Below, piece after piece: positions 17,911-26,462 of a stretch of DNA of 53,255 nucleotides (its first letter is position 1; the number at the start of each line of letters is the position of its first letter). Under the pieces are notes generated by a model, which worked only from the letters and a program-made list of their open reading frames with translations, did no database searches and was not told where the DNA came from. The position numbers and the translations under genes were made by a program. This stretch comes from Leptolyngbya sp. PLA1 (GTDB taxonomy: Bacteria > Planctomycetota > Phycisphaerae > Phycisphaerales > UBA1924): positions 1 to 53,255 of the forward strand of contig QWIH01000023.1 of the NCBI GenBank assembly GCA_021405315.1, written 5' to 3'.

Positions 17911-18285
17911 CTACTTACCCGCCAGCGGCGCCCGACCGCCCAGCACGCTCACGGCGACTCCCGCGAACACCAGCCCGAAGGCGACGACGTCCGTCCAGCG
18001 GGGCTTCTCCTTCAGCACGACCAGGGTAAAGACCGTGAACACCACCAGCGTGATCGCCTCCTGAATGACCTTGAGCTGCGGCGCTGTAAACGGACCCCCG
18101 AACCCGACATGCCCCGCCCGATTCGCCGGCACTTGGAGGCAGTACTCCGGTAGAGCGATGAGCCACGAAACGCCCACCGCGAGCGCCAAGGGCCATGCCT
18201 TGAACTTCAGGTGCCCGTACCACGCGAAGGTCATGAAGATGTTGGACAGAACCAGCAGCGCGACCGCGGTGAGTGCTCTTCCCAT
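17911..18285 (-). CDS. DUF486-family small membrane protein (DMT-like)
   Basis: The 124 residues from MGRALTAVALLVLSNIFMTFAWYGHLKF form four hydrophobic helices. The family signatures ALPEYCLQVPANRAGH and FTAPQLKVIQEAITLVVF are clear. Members resemble small drug/metabolite transporter proteins but have no established function. The start at 18285 is set by the length usual for the family. It lies just downstream of the glutamate dehydrogenase terminator, so it is probably transcribed on its own. Confidence 0.88.
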   Translation of the reverse strand: MGRALTAVALLVLSNIFMTFAWYGHLKFKAWPLALAVGVSWLIALPEYCLQVPANRAGHVGFGGPFTAPQLKVIQEAITLVVFTVFTLVVLKEKPRWTDVVAFGLVFAGVAVSVLGGRAPLAGK

Positions 18286-18305
18286 TGGGGTGGCTCCGGG
18301 GCAAG

Positions 18306-18329
18306 AAAAAGCCCGGCACGACGCCGGGC
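18306..18329 (-). terminator. Intrinsic terminator of the glutamate dehydrogenase gene
   Basis: On the minus strand the hairpin GCCCGGC-GTCGT-GCCGGGC (7-bp stem, 5-nt loop, 18329-18311) is followed directly by TTTTT (18310-18306). It lies about 30 bp after the gdhA stop codon and just upstream of the DUF486 start. Confidence 0.85.
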
Positions 18330-18361
18330 AACGTGGGGTCAGGGATTGGCGCGACAGAGAC

Positions 18362-19750
18362 TCACGGGAACAGCCCGCGGATCTCATACGCGGCGCGGAG
18401 ACGCTCGAGCGCCGCGATGTACGCCGCCGTCCGCAGGTTGCACTTGTACTTCTTGCGGGCATCGCGCACCTTGGCCGCGGCGCGGACCATGTGCTTGTTG
18501 AGCTGCGCATCGACCTCCTCCAGGTCCCACGCGCGGCAGGTCTTGTTCTGCACCCACTCGAAGTACGAAACCGTCACACCGCCCGCGTTGCACAGGATGG
18601 CGGGCAGCACCTCGATGCCGCGGGACTCGAGCACACGCTCCCCCGCGGGTGTGGTCGGGGCGTTGGCGCCCTCGGCCACGACCTTGCACTGAATCATCCT
18701 CGCCTCCGGCTCCTGGATCATCTGCTCCAGCGCCGCGGGCACAAAGACGTCTACCTTGGTCGAGTAGAACTCGTCGGCGTCGATCCGCTCCGCGCCCTTG
18801 AAGCCCGCGACGCCGCCGACCTTGGAGCAGTGCGCCGCGAGGGCATGGGCGTCGAGACCGGACTCGCTCAGGATGCCCCCGGTGTGATCCATCACGGCGA
18901 CGATCTTGGCGCCGCGGTCATGGAGGATGCGGCCTGTCCAGGAGCCCACGTTGCCGTAGCCAAGGATCGAGACCTTGCAGCCCTTGATGTCCACGCCGAT
19001 CTCTGGGAGCATCTCAACCAGGGTGTCGACGACGCCCTGACCGGTGGCCTTCTCGCGGCCCACCGAGCCACCGAACTCGACCGGCTTGCCCGTGATGACC
19101 GCCTCGGGCTGATGCCCGCCGACTTCGGACAGGAAGGAGTAGGTGTCGGCGATCCAGGCCATGTGCTGGCTATTGGAGCCGACGTCCGGTGCGGGGATGT
19201 CGTAGTCGGGCCCGATCTGGTGCGCGATGGCTGCCGTGAATCGGCGGACGATCCGCTCCATCTCGGTCTTGGTGTGCTTGTACGGGTCGACCTTGATGCC
19301 GCCCTTGCCGCCGCCGAAGGGCACGCCGACGAGCGAGCACTTCATGGTCATCAGGAAGGCGAGGCTCTTGACATCGTCGAGGTGTACGTCGGGGTGGAAC
19401 CGCAGGCCGCCCTTGTACGGCCCCAGCGCGTTGTTGTGCTGCACGCGGTAGCCCTTGAAGAGCCGGAACTCGCCGTCGTCCATTCGGACGGGGAAGTTGA
19501 CCATGATCTCGTTCTTGGGCTGCGCGAGAATGAGCTTGAGTCGGCTGGGCAGATTCATGAGGTCCGCCGCCTGCAGCATGCTGGAGACCGTCTGGCGGTA
19601 GAGGTTGTTCGGGTCGGTCTGGAACCCGAGTTCGTCGAAGATGGGGTGCTGGATGAGCTCGCCCCCGGATCCCTTGGAGGCGGCTGCGGTCTTGGAGCCC
19701 TTGGCGGCGGGTGCCGACTTCTTCGCATTCTTGCTGGCGATGCTGCTCAT
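18362..19750 (-). CDS. gdhA: Glu/Leu/Phe/Val dehydrogenase, glutamate dehydrogenase type
   Basis: The 462 residues start at the ATG at 19750, preceded by GAGGAAC. After a Lys/Ala/Ser-rich extension of about 35 residues comes the dimerisation domain, with substrate-binding motifs QHNNALGPYKGGLRFHP and LVGVPFGGGKGGI (catalytic Lys). A Rossmann domain follows with SILGYGNVGSWTG. It interconverts glutamate and 2-oxoglutarate plus ammonia in the cytosol. The extension resembles low-complexity histone-like tails and is unusual for the family. A strong hairpin-T5 terminator follows the gene. Confidence 0.92.
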   Translation of the reverse strand: MSSIASKNAKKSAPAAKGSKTAAASKGSGGELIQHPIFDELGFQTDPNNLYRQTVSSMLQAADLMNLPSRLKLILAQPKNEIMVNFPVRMDDGEFRLFKGYRVQHNNALGPYKGGLRFHPDVHLDDVKSLAFLMTMKCSLVGVPFGGGKGGIKVDPYKHTKTEMERIVRRFTAAIAHQIGPDYDIPAPDVGSNSQHMAWIADTYSFLSEVGGHQPEAVITGKPVEFGGSVGREKATGQGVVDTLVEMLPEIGVDIKGCKVSILGYGNVGSWTGRILHDRGAKIVAVMDHTGGILSESGLDAHALAAHCSKVGGVAGFKGAERIDADEFYSTKVDVFVPAALEQMIQEPEARMIQCKVVAEGANAPTTPAGERVLESRGIEVLPAILCNAGGVTVSYFEWVQNKTCRAWDLEEVDAQLNKHMVRAAAKVRDARKKYKCNLRTAAYIAALERLRAAYEIRGLFP

Positions 19751-19894
19751 GTTCCTCGTTCGTCCTCTAAAGATGGTCTTGGCTCGTGCCATTGTGCACG
19801 ACGCCCCGGTGCGTTCCCCCGGTTCCCTTGGGCCCCATCGTACCCGTCCGGAAGGGGGGCCGGGTGCCAAATCCCCACCGCCGACCGAATCAAC

Positions 19895-21103
19895 TCAGGG
19901 CGGGGGCACTGTCAACTCAACCCACACAGGGAAGTGGTCGCTCGGGAACCGCTGGGTGCCGCTGGGCAGCGAGGTCCACACGCCGCCCCGCTCCACAATC
20001 AGGTCCTTCGAAGGTAGCACGTAGTCCACACGCAGACCGAACGCGCTCGTAACCGCTGAGCCCGGGCCGGGCTCGCCCGCAGGGACCTCCGCACGGGGCA
20101 CGAACGAGAGGTTGAGCCGCTTCACAGAGCCCAGTTGGTTCAGGATGGGGTTCCGATAGCTATCGCCGCGCTCCGGATCGGCGTTGAGGTCTCCCAGGAC
20201 GACGAACGACGCGCTGCGCGGGAGGCCCCCGCCCACACCAGAGTCATCCACGATGTAGCCCCCCGTGTCGTTGACGTAGTCCGCCCAGAATCGGATCTCG
20301 TCATGGTTCCGCCTCTTGTTCCGCTGCTCGGGCCCGTCAAACGCCGGAGGCGTCGGGTGACTGCAGAGGAAGTGGACCACCGCCCCGCCCGGCAGTTCCA
20401 CCGGAACGTCCCAGTGGCTCTTGGACGACAACCTGAAGTACTTTGCCTCTTCCTCCGAGTACCAGAGCTTGCCATCGGCTGCCACGGGCATCGCCGCTCC
20501 GTCCATGTACGACCAGGGCAACTTGCGAAAGGTCCGAGCCTGCTCGGCCCGGATTCTCAGGCGGGAATCCACGAGCAGCCCCATGCCGTACTGCCCCGGA
20601 AAGGTCCCGAAGCCCCAGCAGTCATTCGCGAAGGCCTGCGCCCTCGCCCGCTCCGCCTCGGGAAGCTCGGCCCCCGGCTCTGCGGGGAACGGGAATGTGC
20701 GCACAGCCTCACCGCTGTTGTCGAGGTCAAAGCCGCTCGGCACCCCGGTGTTCGTCGGGGCCATGAAGGCCTCGTACCGGATGAGGTCCGGCCCGGAAGC
20801 CAGGTCGTCGGTCTGCGGCAGTCCGAGGTAGAAGTCCGCGAAGCGTCGGGCGTTTCGACCCTGCTGGCCCTCGGGCACGTCCGGGCCGCCCGGCATGTCG
20901 TACGTGATCTCGTTGAGGAGAATTACGTTGGGCCGAAGCCGCTGGATGACCTCCGCGAGACGTCGGAGGCGGGGCGAGTTGCCATCGAGCAACTCGCGCG
21001 TGCGGACATCCTCCAAGTTAAAGGTTGCCACGCGGATGGTCTGGGCGGCGCTCCCCGCCGTGAGGGCGACAAGTCCTGCGACGCAGGCGAGAGTGGTACG
21101 CAT
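19895..21103 (-). CDS. Secreted endonuclease/exonuclease/phosphatase-family protein
   Basis: The 402 residues start MRTTLACVAGLVALTAGSAAQ, a signal peptide ending at AAQ. EEP-fold motifs appear in order: TFNLEDV, LNEITYD (metal-binding Glu), CSHPTPP, VVLGDLNADPERGDS and the C-terminal SDHFPVWVEL. The family covers phosphodiesterases, nucleases and sphingomyelinase-like enzymes; the substrate cannot be read from sequence. The large insertions between motifs fit the planctomycete form of this family. Confidence 0.88.
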   Translation of the reverse strand: MRTTLACVAGLVALTAGSAAQTIRVATFNLEDVRTRELLDGNSPRLRRLAEVIQRLRPNVILLNEITYDMPGGPDVPEGQQGRNARRFADFYLGLPQTDDLASGPDLIRYEAFMAPTNTGVPSGFDLDNSGEAVRTFPFPAEPGAELPEAERARAQAFANDCWGFGTFPGQYGMGLLVDSRLRIRAEQARTFRKLPWSYMDGAAMPVAADGKLWYSEEEAKYFRLSSKSHWDVPVELPGGAVVHFLCSHPTPPAFDGPEQRNKRRNHDEIRFWADYVNDTGGYIVDDSGVGGGLPRSASFVVLGDLNADPERGDSYRNPILNQLGSVKRLNLSFVPRAEVPAGEPGPGSAVTSAFGLRVDYVLPSKDLIVERGGVWTSLPSGTQRFPSDHFPVWVELTVPPP

Positions 21104-21178
21104 GACCGAAGGGTACGAGTCGGGCACCGGCCGCCTCGACGCGTGCGGCCGATTTGGCATCTATGGTTTGCGTGCGTG

Positions 21179-21252
21179 GTCCCGGTAGCTCAGTTGGATA
21201 GAGCAGCCGCCTTCTAAGCGGCAGGTCGCGCGTTCGAATCGCGCCCGGGACG
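21179..21252 (+). tRNA. tRNA-Arg (anticodon TCT)
   Basis: A complete cloverleaf is visible. The acceptor strands GTCCCGG and CCGGGAC pair fully, the D stem is GCTC/GAGC, the anticodon stem is GCCGC/GCGGC with loop CTTCTAA (anticodon TCT), and the T stem is GCGCG/CGCGC with loop TTCGAAT. The discriminator is G and no CCA is encoded. Confidence 0.97.
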
Positions 21253-21424
21253 TTTCGCCACCCGACTCCGGCACCGAATGGCAGGCGAACACGGCGCGTT
21301 CGAGAGCTCCTCGTCTCTGGCGGGCAGATATTCCCGCGCAATTGCTGGTTATTCGCACCTCCTGAGGTATGTTCCGAGCGGAGCCCGCGGTGTCGTTCGC
21401 CGGGCGATCCTCAGGAGCACTCTG

Positions 21425-22030
21425 ATGTCCTTTCGTTCCGCGGCTGCCGTCTCCGTGATCGCCGTCTGCCTCGCTGCGGGCAGTTCGCTGGCGCAGGTCA
21501 ACGTCGCCGCGTGGCTCTCGGCGGACAACCGATATGACCTCTATGTCGGCACTGGGACTGGTACAACCACGATGATCGGGGGCGTGGCCGACTGGACCCG
21601 CGCCGACCTGTGGAATCTCCAGGTCAGCACCGGGTACATCTACGTCGCCTCCACTGACTTCGGCGCGCCCTACGGCCTTGGAGGCTACCTCAGCATCGAT
21701 GGCGGGGAGTTCCTCGCCCTCCTCCCGGGCTCGGGGTGGGAGTCGTATGTGGTGCCGGGCGGCGGCAACCACCCGTCGCAGGCAGTCGTGGATTCGAGCA
21801 TCACAGACGCCAACGCTGGCAACCTCTGGGCTCCGGTTTCCGCGGGCACCGCGGTGCCGGGATTCGGTCTCCCGCATTTCTACGGCTCTCTCCCGGCCCA
21901 GGGCTGCATCTGGGACCCCCGCTCCCAGGGAGGCTCGACCGTGATCTTCCGGTACTCCCTTGTACCGGCACCCGGCGCAGTCCTGCCGTTGGCAGGAAGC
22001 CTGCTCGCGTTCCGTCGACGCCGCGCCTGA
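21425..22030 (+). CDS. Secreted protein with PEP-CTERM-like sorting tail
   Basis: The 201 residues start at the ATG at 21425 after AGGAG. The signal peptide (AAAVSVIAVCLAAGSSLAQ) is followed by a Gly/Tyr/Trp-rich extracellular body. The C-terminus is VPAPGA, then a hydrophobic stretch (VLPLAGSLLAF), then RRRRA: a motif, a helix and a basic cluster, the arrangement of PEP-CTERM sorting signals handled by exosortase. Function is unknown. It stands alone behind tRNA-Arg. Confidence 0.75.
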   Translation: MSFRSAAAVSVIAVCLAAGSSLAQVNVAAWLSADNRYDLYVGTGTGTTTMIGGVADWTRADLWNLQVSTGYIYVASTDFGAPYGLGGYLSIDGGEFLALLPGSGWESYVVPGGGNHPSQAVVDSSITDANAGNLWAPVSAGTAVPGFGLPHFYGSLPAQGCIWDPRSQGGSTVIFRYSLVPAPGAVLPLAGSLLAFRRRRA

Positions 22031-22038
22031 TCCGAGCT

Positions 22039-22581
22039 TCAGGGCGTTGCGTACCGGTGCAACTCAGGCGGGAGGGACTTGAGCCCCCGCCGTGAGGCCT
22101 TGGAGACGGCGTAGCGGAGCGAGCGGTCCATGCGGCGCTTGACTCGGTCGGTCACGGGCACCCCCCGCTTTTCCATCTCCGTCACGGCATAGACCCAGGC
22201 GTGGTACTCCTCGAGGCAACGGGGCCTGTACGCCCCGAGTCCGATCACGTGGTGCCCGACTTCGTGCAGGAAGATCGCGAGGGACATCGGGCTCTTGGGC
22301 CGAGGGCTCTCGATGCAACGCACCGCCGAGCCATCGCGATACGTGGTGATCCAGGCGACTCCCGACATGCTGGTCCGCCATTTTCTGACGCGGATGCCAT
22401 GGGTTCCCAGCAGTTCCTTCACGATGGCGTCGTAACGGTCCTGAGCGGTCAGGCCCGATGAAGCCGCCCGGAGCCTGCCGGACGCCGGGACAGCCCGCAC
22501 GCGGCTTCGCCGCTTCATCGCGGGCTTTGGCCCCGCCAGCACCCGCCGGATCGGCTCGATGAGGTCCCAGAGTGTCAGCAC
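22039..22581 (-). CDS. Putative zinc metalloprotease-like protein (HExxH)
   Basis: The 180 residues run from a GTG at 22581 that overlaps the end of fmt by seven bases and has GGAGG eight bases upstream. A later ATG at about 22519 is the alternative start. The only recognisable motif is FLHEVGHHVIG, an HExxHxxG zinc-binding helix, followed about 20 residues later by EEYHAWVYAV, whose Glu or His could be the third ligand. The C-terminus is basic. It has no signal peptide. It resembles ImmA/IrrE- or SprT-like gluzincins only in the motif. Overlap with fmt suggests co-transcription with def-fmt. Confidence 0.65.
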   Translation of the reverse strand: MLTLWDLIEPIRRVLAGPKPAMKRRSRVRAVPASGRLRAASSGLTAQDRYDAIVKELLGTHGIRVRKWRTSMSGVAWITTYRDGSAVRCIESPRPKSPMSLAIFLHEVGHHVIGLGAYRPRCLEEYHAWVYAVTEMEKRGVPVTDRVKRRMDRSLRYAVSKASRRGLKSLPPELHRYATP

Positions 22582-23516
22582 GCCGGCTTGCCTCCGCCGA
22601 GTCGTTCTTCGGGGCCGAGCCTGTGGCCATTCGCGAAATCCCGCCAGAGGGTCGGCCGCTTTCCGGCGGGCTGGACCTCCAGCAAGGCAAGCCCGGTGCC
22701 CCCGCCGCAGCGCACGATGCCCTGCGCGGGGTCGATGATGTCCCCGACCGCACCCGGTCCGGCGTCGCGGGAGGGCCCGGCACGGAGCAGTTTCAATGGC
22801 TGACCTCGGAACTCCACCGTAACCCCCGGCCAGGGTGACAACCCGTTGATCCTCCGGCGGCATTCCTCGGCGGGCTGCGAGAAGTCCACCCAGGCATCCG
22901 CGCGGCTGAGTTTGGGAGCCAGGGTCACCAGGGACTCATCCTGCACGAGCGGGTTCAGCGTGCCGCATGCCTGCGCGCGGAGGACATTCTCCACGAGCTC
23001 GGGGCCATCCGCCGCTAATAGGTCGTGAAGTTCCCCCGCGGTGACAGCCGGCTCGATGGCACGCTCGGACGTTCCAAGCACCAGCCCCGCATCCATCCGC
23101 TCGGCGAGCGTGATGACGCTGTTACCCGTGCGGGCGTCGCCGGCGAGTATCGCGGCGTTGATCGGCGCTGCCCCCCGCCACCTCGGGAGCAGCGAGGCGT
23201 GGAGGTTGATCGCGAAGCGGTCCTTCAGCAGCGCCTTGCTCAGTTTCTGGCCAAAGGCGATCACGACCCATACATCGGCATCGAGTGCCCGCACTGTCTC
23301 GAGATCCCCGGACGTGTTGATCCGCTCCGGCTTGAAGACGGGCACGCCGGGGAGATGGGCGTCGGCCCAGGCCGCCACGGGGGTCGGTGAGAGCTTGACG
23401 CCCCGACCCGCGGGACGATCCGGCTGGGTCACGACGCCGGTGATCCGATGAGTGCGTGCGAGGTGCGAAAGTGTGGGCAGGCCAAAGGCTCCGGAGCCCA
23501 GAAAGACAACCCTCAT
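22575..23516 (-). CDS. fmt: Methionyl-tRNA formyltransferase
   Basis: The 313 residues begin MRVVFLGSGAFGLPTLSHL. The catalytic domain shows INLHASLLPRWRGAAPINAAILAGD with the Asn-His pair and HxSLLP-type motif, and later MDAGLVLG. The C-terminal OB-like domain (INGLSPWPGVTVEFRGQPLKLL) binds tRNA. The enzyme formylates Met on initiator tRNA using 10-formyl-tetrahydrofolate. It lies 15 bp after def on the same strand, the classic def-fmt pairing. Confidence 0.96.
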   Translation of the reverse strand: MRVVFLGSGAFGLPTLSHLARTHRITGVVTQPDRPAGRGVKLSPTPVAAWADAHLPGVPVFKPERINTSGDLETVRALDADVWVVIAFGQKLSKALLKDRFAINLHASLLPRWRGAAPINAAILAGDARTGNSVITLAERMDAGLVLGTSERAIEPAVTAGELHDLLAADGPELVENVLRAQACGTLNPLVQDESLVTLAPKLSRADAWVDFSQPAEECRRRINGLSPWPGVTVEFRGQPLKLLRAGPSRDAGPGAVGDIIDPAQGIVRCGGGTGLALLEVQPAGKRPTLWRDFANGHRLGPEERLGGGKPAC

Positions 23517-23531
23517 GACGCCTCCATGCGC

Positions 23532-24101
23532 CTAGCGCGACCGCCCGGACTCCGCCCAATCGGCCTCCAGGTCCCGGATGGCCCCGCGATTCTTGAGCTT
23601 GTAGATCGCGAGCATCTTGTCGATGATCAGCACGCCATCGAGGTGGTCCTGTTCGTGCTGCCAGCAGCGGGCTAGCAGCCCTGCACCGGCCCGGGTGAAG
23701 ACCTTCCCGTCCAACCCCGTCGCGGTGATGGTGACCCGCGGCGGACGCAGGACCGACCCGCGGATCCGGGGCAGACTGAGGCAGCCTTCCTCCAGTGCCT
23801 TGAGCTCACCGTCCGGCTCGCTGATGACGGGGTTGAGGTAGACACACGGCGCGGACTCCGCCGTCGGGGGGCTGTCCGTCGCCGATCGACCATCCCCCTC
23901 AGGGACATGGGTCACGAACAGCCGCCAGGGGAGCCCGACCTGCGGGGCCGCGAGGCCGATGCCCTCTTCCTCACGCATGAGTTCCAGCATGCGGCGGGCG
24001 ACCGCTCGAACTTCGTCCGACAGCTCGACCGGCTCGGCCCGGCGTCTGAGCACCGGGTCCGGATACACGCGCACGGACAGGCTGGAGGGATCAACCGCCA
24101 T
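23532..24101 (-). CDS. def: Peptide deformylase
   Basis: The 189 residues contain all three signature motifs: GIGLAAPQVG (47-56), EEGCLSLP with metal ligand C107, and QHEQDHLDG with H149, E150 and H153. It removes the N-formyl group from new proteins, undoing the work of Fmt encoded next. An insertion of about 18 residues (GDGRSATDSPPTAESAP, from residue 69) before the EEGCLSLP motif is longer than usual. The start is at the ATG at 24101; further upstream frame sequence lacks typical N-terminal residues. Confidence 0.96.
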   Translation of the reverse strand: MAVDPSSLSVRVYPDPVLRRRAEPVELSDEVRAVARRMLELMREEEGIGLAAPQVGLPWRLFVTHVPEGDGRSATDSPPTAESAPCVYLNPVISEPDGELKALEEGCLSLPRIRGSVLRPPRVTITATGLDGKVFTRAGAGLLARCWQHEQDHLDGVLIIDKMLAIYKLKNRGAIRDLEADWAESGRSR

Positions 24102-24213
24102 GGGATGATCGTATGGGCATCGCACGCACCCGGCAGACCGCACCGACTCTTCCTACAATCCGCCCCATTGGCGGAGGCCCCGACCGCTCCGCCCCTAAAC
24201 GTGAGGACATCGC

Positions 24214-25692
24214 TTGGCCCTGTTCGGAAAGAAAGACCCGCAAGCGGCCGCCCCGGACGCCCCCGGCGCGATCGAGTTCTCTCCCGAAAAGGCGGAGAAG
24301 TTCTTCCAGCACGCCCGCACGGTCTTTGAGACCGGCAACTTCGAGTACGCGATCCAGTCGTACCTCTCGGGCCTCCGCTTCGACCCGCAGAACATGGCGG
24401 CAACGGAGGGGTTCTTCAAGTCGTGCGCCTCGTTCCTGACGGACTCCGGCGGCAAGGCCGTGTCCAAGGACGTCTACCGGGCCGTCGGCGGTAAGAGTGA
24501 TGTGGACCGGCACCTGCTCGCGTGCCTGGAGTGGGGAATGAAGCCCACCGACGCTGGGCTGGCGGTTCGGGCGTTTGAGTACGCCTCCAAGCTCGGCCTC
24601 AGCGAGGTGGGCGTCTGGATCGGCGTCCGGGCGATTGCCGCCACGATGCGCGAGAAGAAGCCCAGCAAGGAGCGCGTCCTCAAGTGCGCCCAGTTCTTCC
24701 AGAAGCTCGGAGCCTACAACCAGGCGGTCAATACCGCCGAGATGGCGCTCAAGATCGACCCGACCGACGGCACTGTCGCCCAATACGTCCGGCAGCTCGC
24801 CGCCCAGGCGACCATGTCCCGGGGGGGCTACGACCAGACAGGTAAGGAAGGCGGGTTCCGCGCCAACATCCGCGATGCGGACAAGCAGCGGCACCTGGAA
24901 GAGGCCGAGCGCATCGTCAAGACCGAAGAGACCAAGGACCGGCTCATCGCGTCCGCGGAGGCGGACCTGGCCGGTCGCCCGGATGACCCGGGCGCGATCG
25001 ACAAGCTCGGCAAGCTGCTGCTTGAGCGGGGAAGGCCACAGGATGAGGAGCGGGCGCACTCGCTCTACATGCACTCCTTCGAGCTGACAAAGGCGTTCCG
25101 CTGGCGCGAGATCGCGGGCGTGATCCGTATGAGGCAATCGAGGCGCAAGGTGGTGGAGCTGCGCAAGATGCTCGAGGCCTCGCCCGGCAACGAGATGCTC
25201 TCCCGGATGTACTCCCAGGCCGAGCAGGAGCACCTGAACCTGGAAGTGGAAGAGATCCGCATGCAGGTCGCGGCCTACCCCACCGACCTCACCCGCAAGT
25301 ACGAGCTTGGAAAGCGGTACTTCGAGCTCGGGAAGTTCGAGCCCGCCATCGAGATGTTCCAGGAGGCCCAGCACGACCCGCGGAACCGTGCGTCGGCCCT
25401 GTCGCTTCTCGGGCAGTCCTTCCTGAAGATCGGCTGGGCGGACGAGGGCATCGGCGCCCTCCGCACCGCGCTCGACATCAAGGACCTCCTCCCGGACATC
25501 AACCTCGAGATCAGGTACTGGCTGATGTGCGCGCTCCAGTCCAAGGCCGAATCCGAACGGGACCTGGAGTCCGCGACCGAGGCCGACAAACTCGCCGCGT
25601 CCATCGCGCTCCAGTCCATCGGCTTCATGGACATTCGCCAGCGTCGCGACTCGATCAAGAAGCTGCTGGGCGAGCTTCGCAGCCAGAAGTAG
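24214..25692 (+). CDS. Tetratricopeptide-repeat protein
   Basis: The 492 residues start MALFGKKDPQ at a TTG (24214), which is supported by GAGGA seven bases upstream. The protein is entirely helical and rich in TPR-type units, for example FFQHARTVFETGNFEYAIQS, FQKLGAYNQAVNTAEMALKI, YFELGKFEPAIEMFQEAQHD and FLKIGWADEGIGALRTALDI. There is no signal peptide or membrane segment. It probably acts as a protein-protein scaffold; partners are unknown. kdsB follows after 7 bp and is likely in the same transcript. Confidence 0.85.
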   Translation: MALFGKKDPQAAAPDAPGAIEFSPEKAEKFFQHARTVFETGNFEYAIQSYLSGLRFDPQNMAATEGFFKSCASFLTDSGGKAVSKDVYRAVGGKSDVDRHLLACLEWGMKPTDAGLAVRAFEYASKLGLSEVGVWIGVRAIAATMREKKPSKERVLKCAQFFQKLGAYNQAVNTAEMALKIDPTDGTVAQYVRQLAAQATMSRGGYDQTGKEGGFRANIRDADKQRHLEEAERIVKTEETKDRLIASAEADLAGRPDDPGAIDKLGKLLLERGRPQDEERAHSLYMHSFELTKAFRWREIAGVIRMRQSRRKVVELRKMLEASPGNEMLSRMYSQAEQEHLNLEVEEIRMQVAAYPTDLTRKYELGKRYFELGKFEPAIEMFQEAQHDPRNRASALSLLGQSFLKIGWADEGIGALRTALDIKDLLPDINLEIRYWLMCALQSKAESERDLESATEADKLAASIALQSIGFMDIRQRRDSIKKLLGELRSQK

Positions 25693-25699
25693 CGCCGGC

Positions 25700-26437
25700 G
25701 TGGATCAGGTCATTGCCATCATCCCCGCTCGCCTGGGCTCCACGAGGTTCCCGGGCAAGGTCATCGCCGACCGGACCGGGCACCCGCTCATCTGGCACGT
25801 ATGGACCGCCGCAAGGAGGGCTTGCCCGCGCGTCGTGGTCGCCGCGGATGATGCACGCGTCGTTGACGCCGTGCGGGGCTTTGGAGGGGAGTGCGTCTTG
25901 ACGCGCCCGGACCACCCGAACGGGAGTTCTCGCCTCGCCGAAGCCACGCGGCTTCTGAACCTGCCGGATGAGACACTCGTCGTGAACGTGCAGGGTGACG
26001 AACCGGAGATCGAGCCGGGAGTGATCGCCGCCGCGATCGACGCGGCTCGCCGGCCCGGTGTCCACGCGGGCACGGTGGCGTCGCCCCTGGCGCCCGGCGA
26101 CGATCCGACTGACCCCAACCTCGTGAAGGTGGTGCTTGACGCCGAGGGACGCGCCCTCTATTTCTCGCGGGCGCACATCCCCCACCGCCGGAGCACCAGC
26201 GGGCGTGCCCCGGCGCTGCGCCACGTGGGGATCTACGCCTATCGGGTGGCGTTCCTCCGAACCTATGTCGGGCTCACTCCTACGCCTCTTGAAGAGACGG
26301 AGGTCCTCGAACAACTGAGGATCCTCGAGCACGGGTACCGGATCGGCGTCTCGCTGCATGCCTCGACGCCCCAGGGCATCGACACGCCGGAGCAGTACGA
26401 CGCCTTCGTCGCCCGCTGGCGTGCGGCGAAGTGCTGA
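25700..26437 (+). CDS. kdsB: 3-deoxy-manno-octulosonate cytidylyltransferase (CMP-KDO synthetase)
   Basis: The 245 residues start at a GTG (VDQVIAIIPARLGSTRFPGKVIAD). The nucleotide-binding signature IIPARLGSTRFPGK, the motif VVNVQGDEPEIEP and RHVGIYAYRVAFL are those of KdsB. It activates KDO with CTP for lipopolysaccharide core synthesis, which implies a Gram-negative envelope with KDO. A small hairpin (CCGGC-CAT-GCCGG, 26441-26453) lies between this gene and the convergent peptidase gene, but without a U-tract. Confidence 0.94.
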   Translation: MDQVIAIIPARLGSTRFPGKVIADRTGHPLIWHVWTAARRACPRVVVAADDARVVDAVRGFGGECVLTRPDHPNGSSRLAEATRLLNLPDETLVVNVQGDEPEIEPGVIAAAIDAARRPGVHAGTVASPLAPGDDPTDPNLVKVVLDAEGRALYFSRAHIPHRRSTSGRAPALRHVGIYAYRVAFLRTYVGLTPTPLEETEVLEQLRILEHGYRIGVSLHASTPQGIDTPEQYDAFVARWRAAKC

Positions 26438-26462
26438 GCCCCGGCCATGCCGGACCAGAGTC

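Noticed and set aside
18065..20017. 650-codon plus-strand frame across the glutamate dehydrogenase gene
   Set aside because: The minus-strand frame encodes an unmistakable GDH with SD and terminator; the plus frame is an antisense shadow.
26441..26453. Hairpin CCGGC-CAT-GCCGG as a bidirectional terminator between kdsB and the peptidase gene
   Set aside because: Five-bp stem with no U-tract on either strand; too weak to call.
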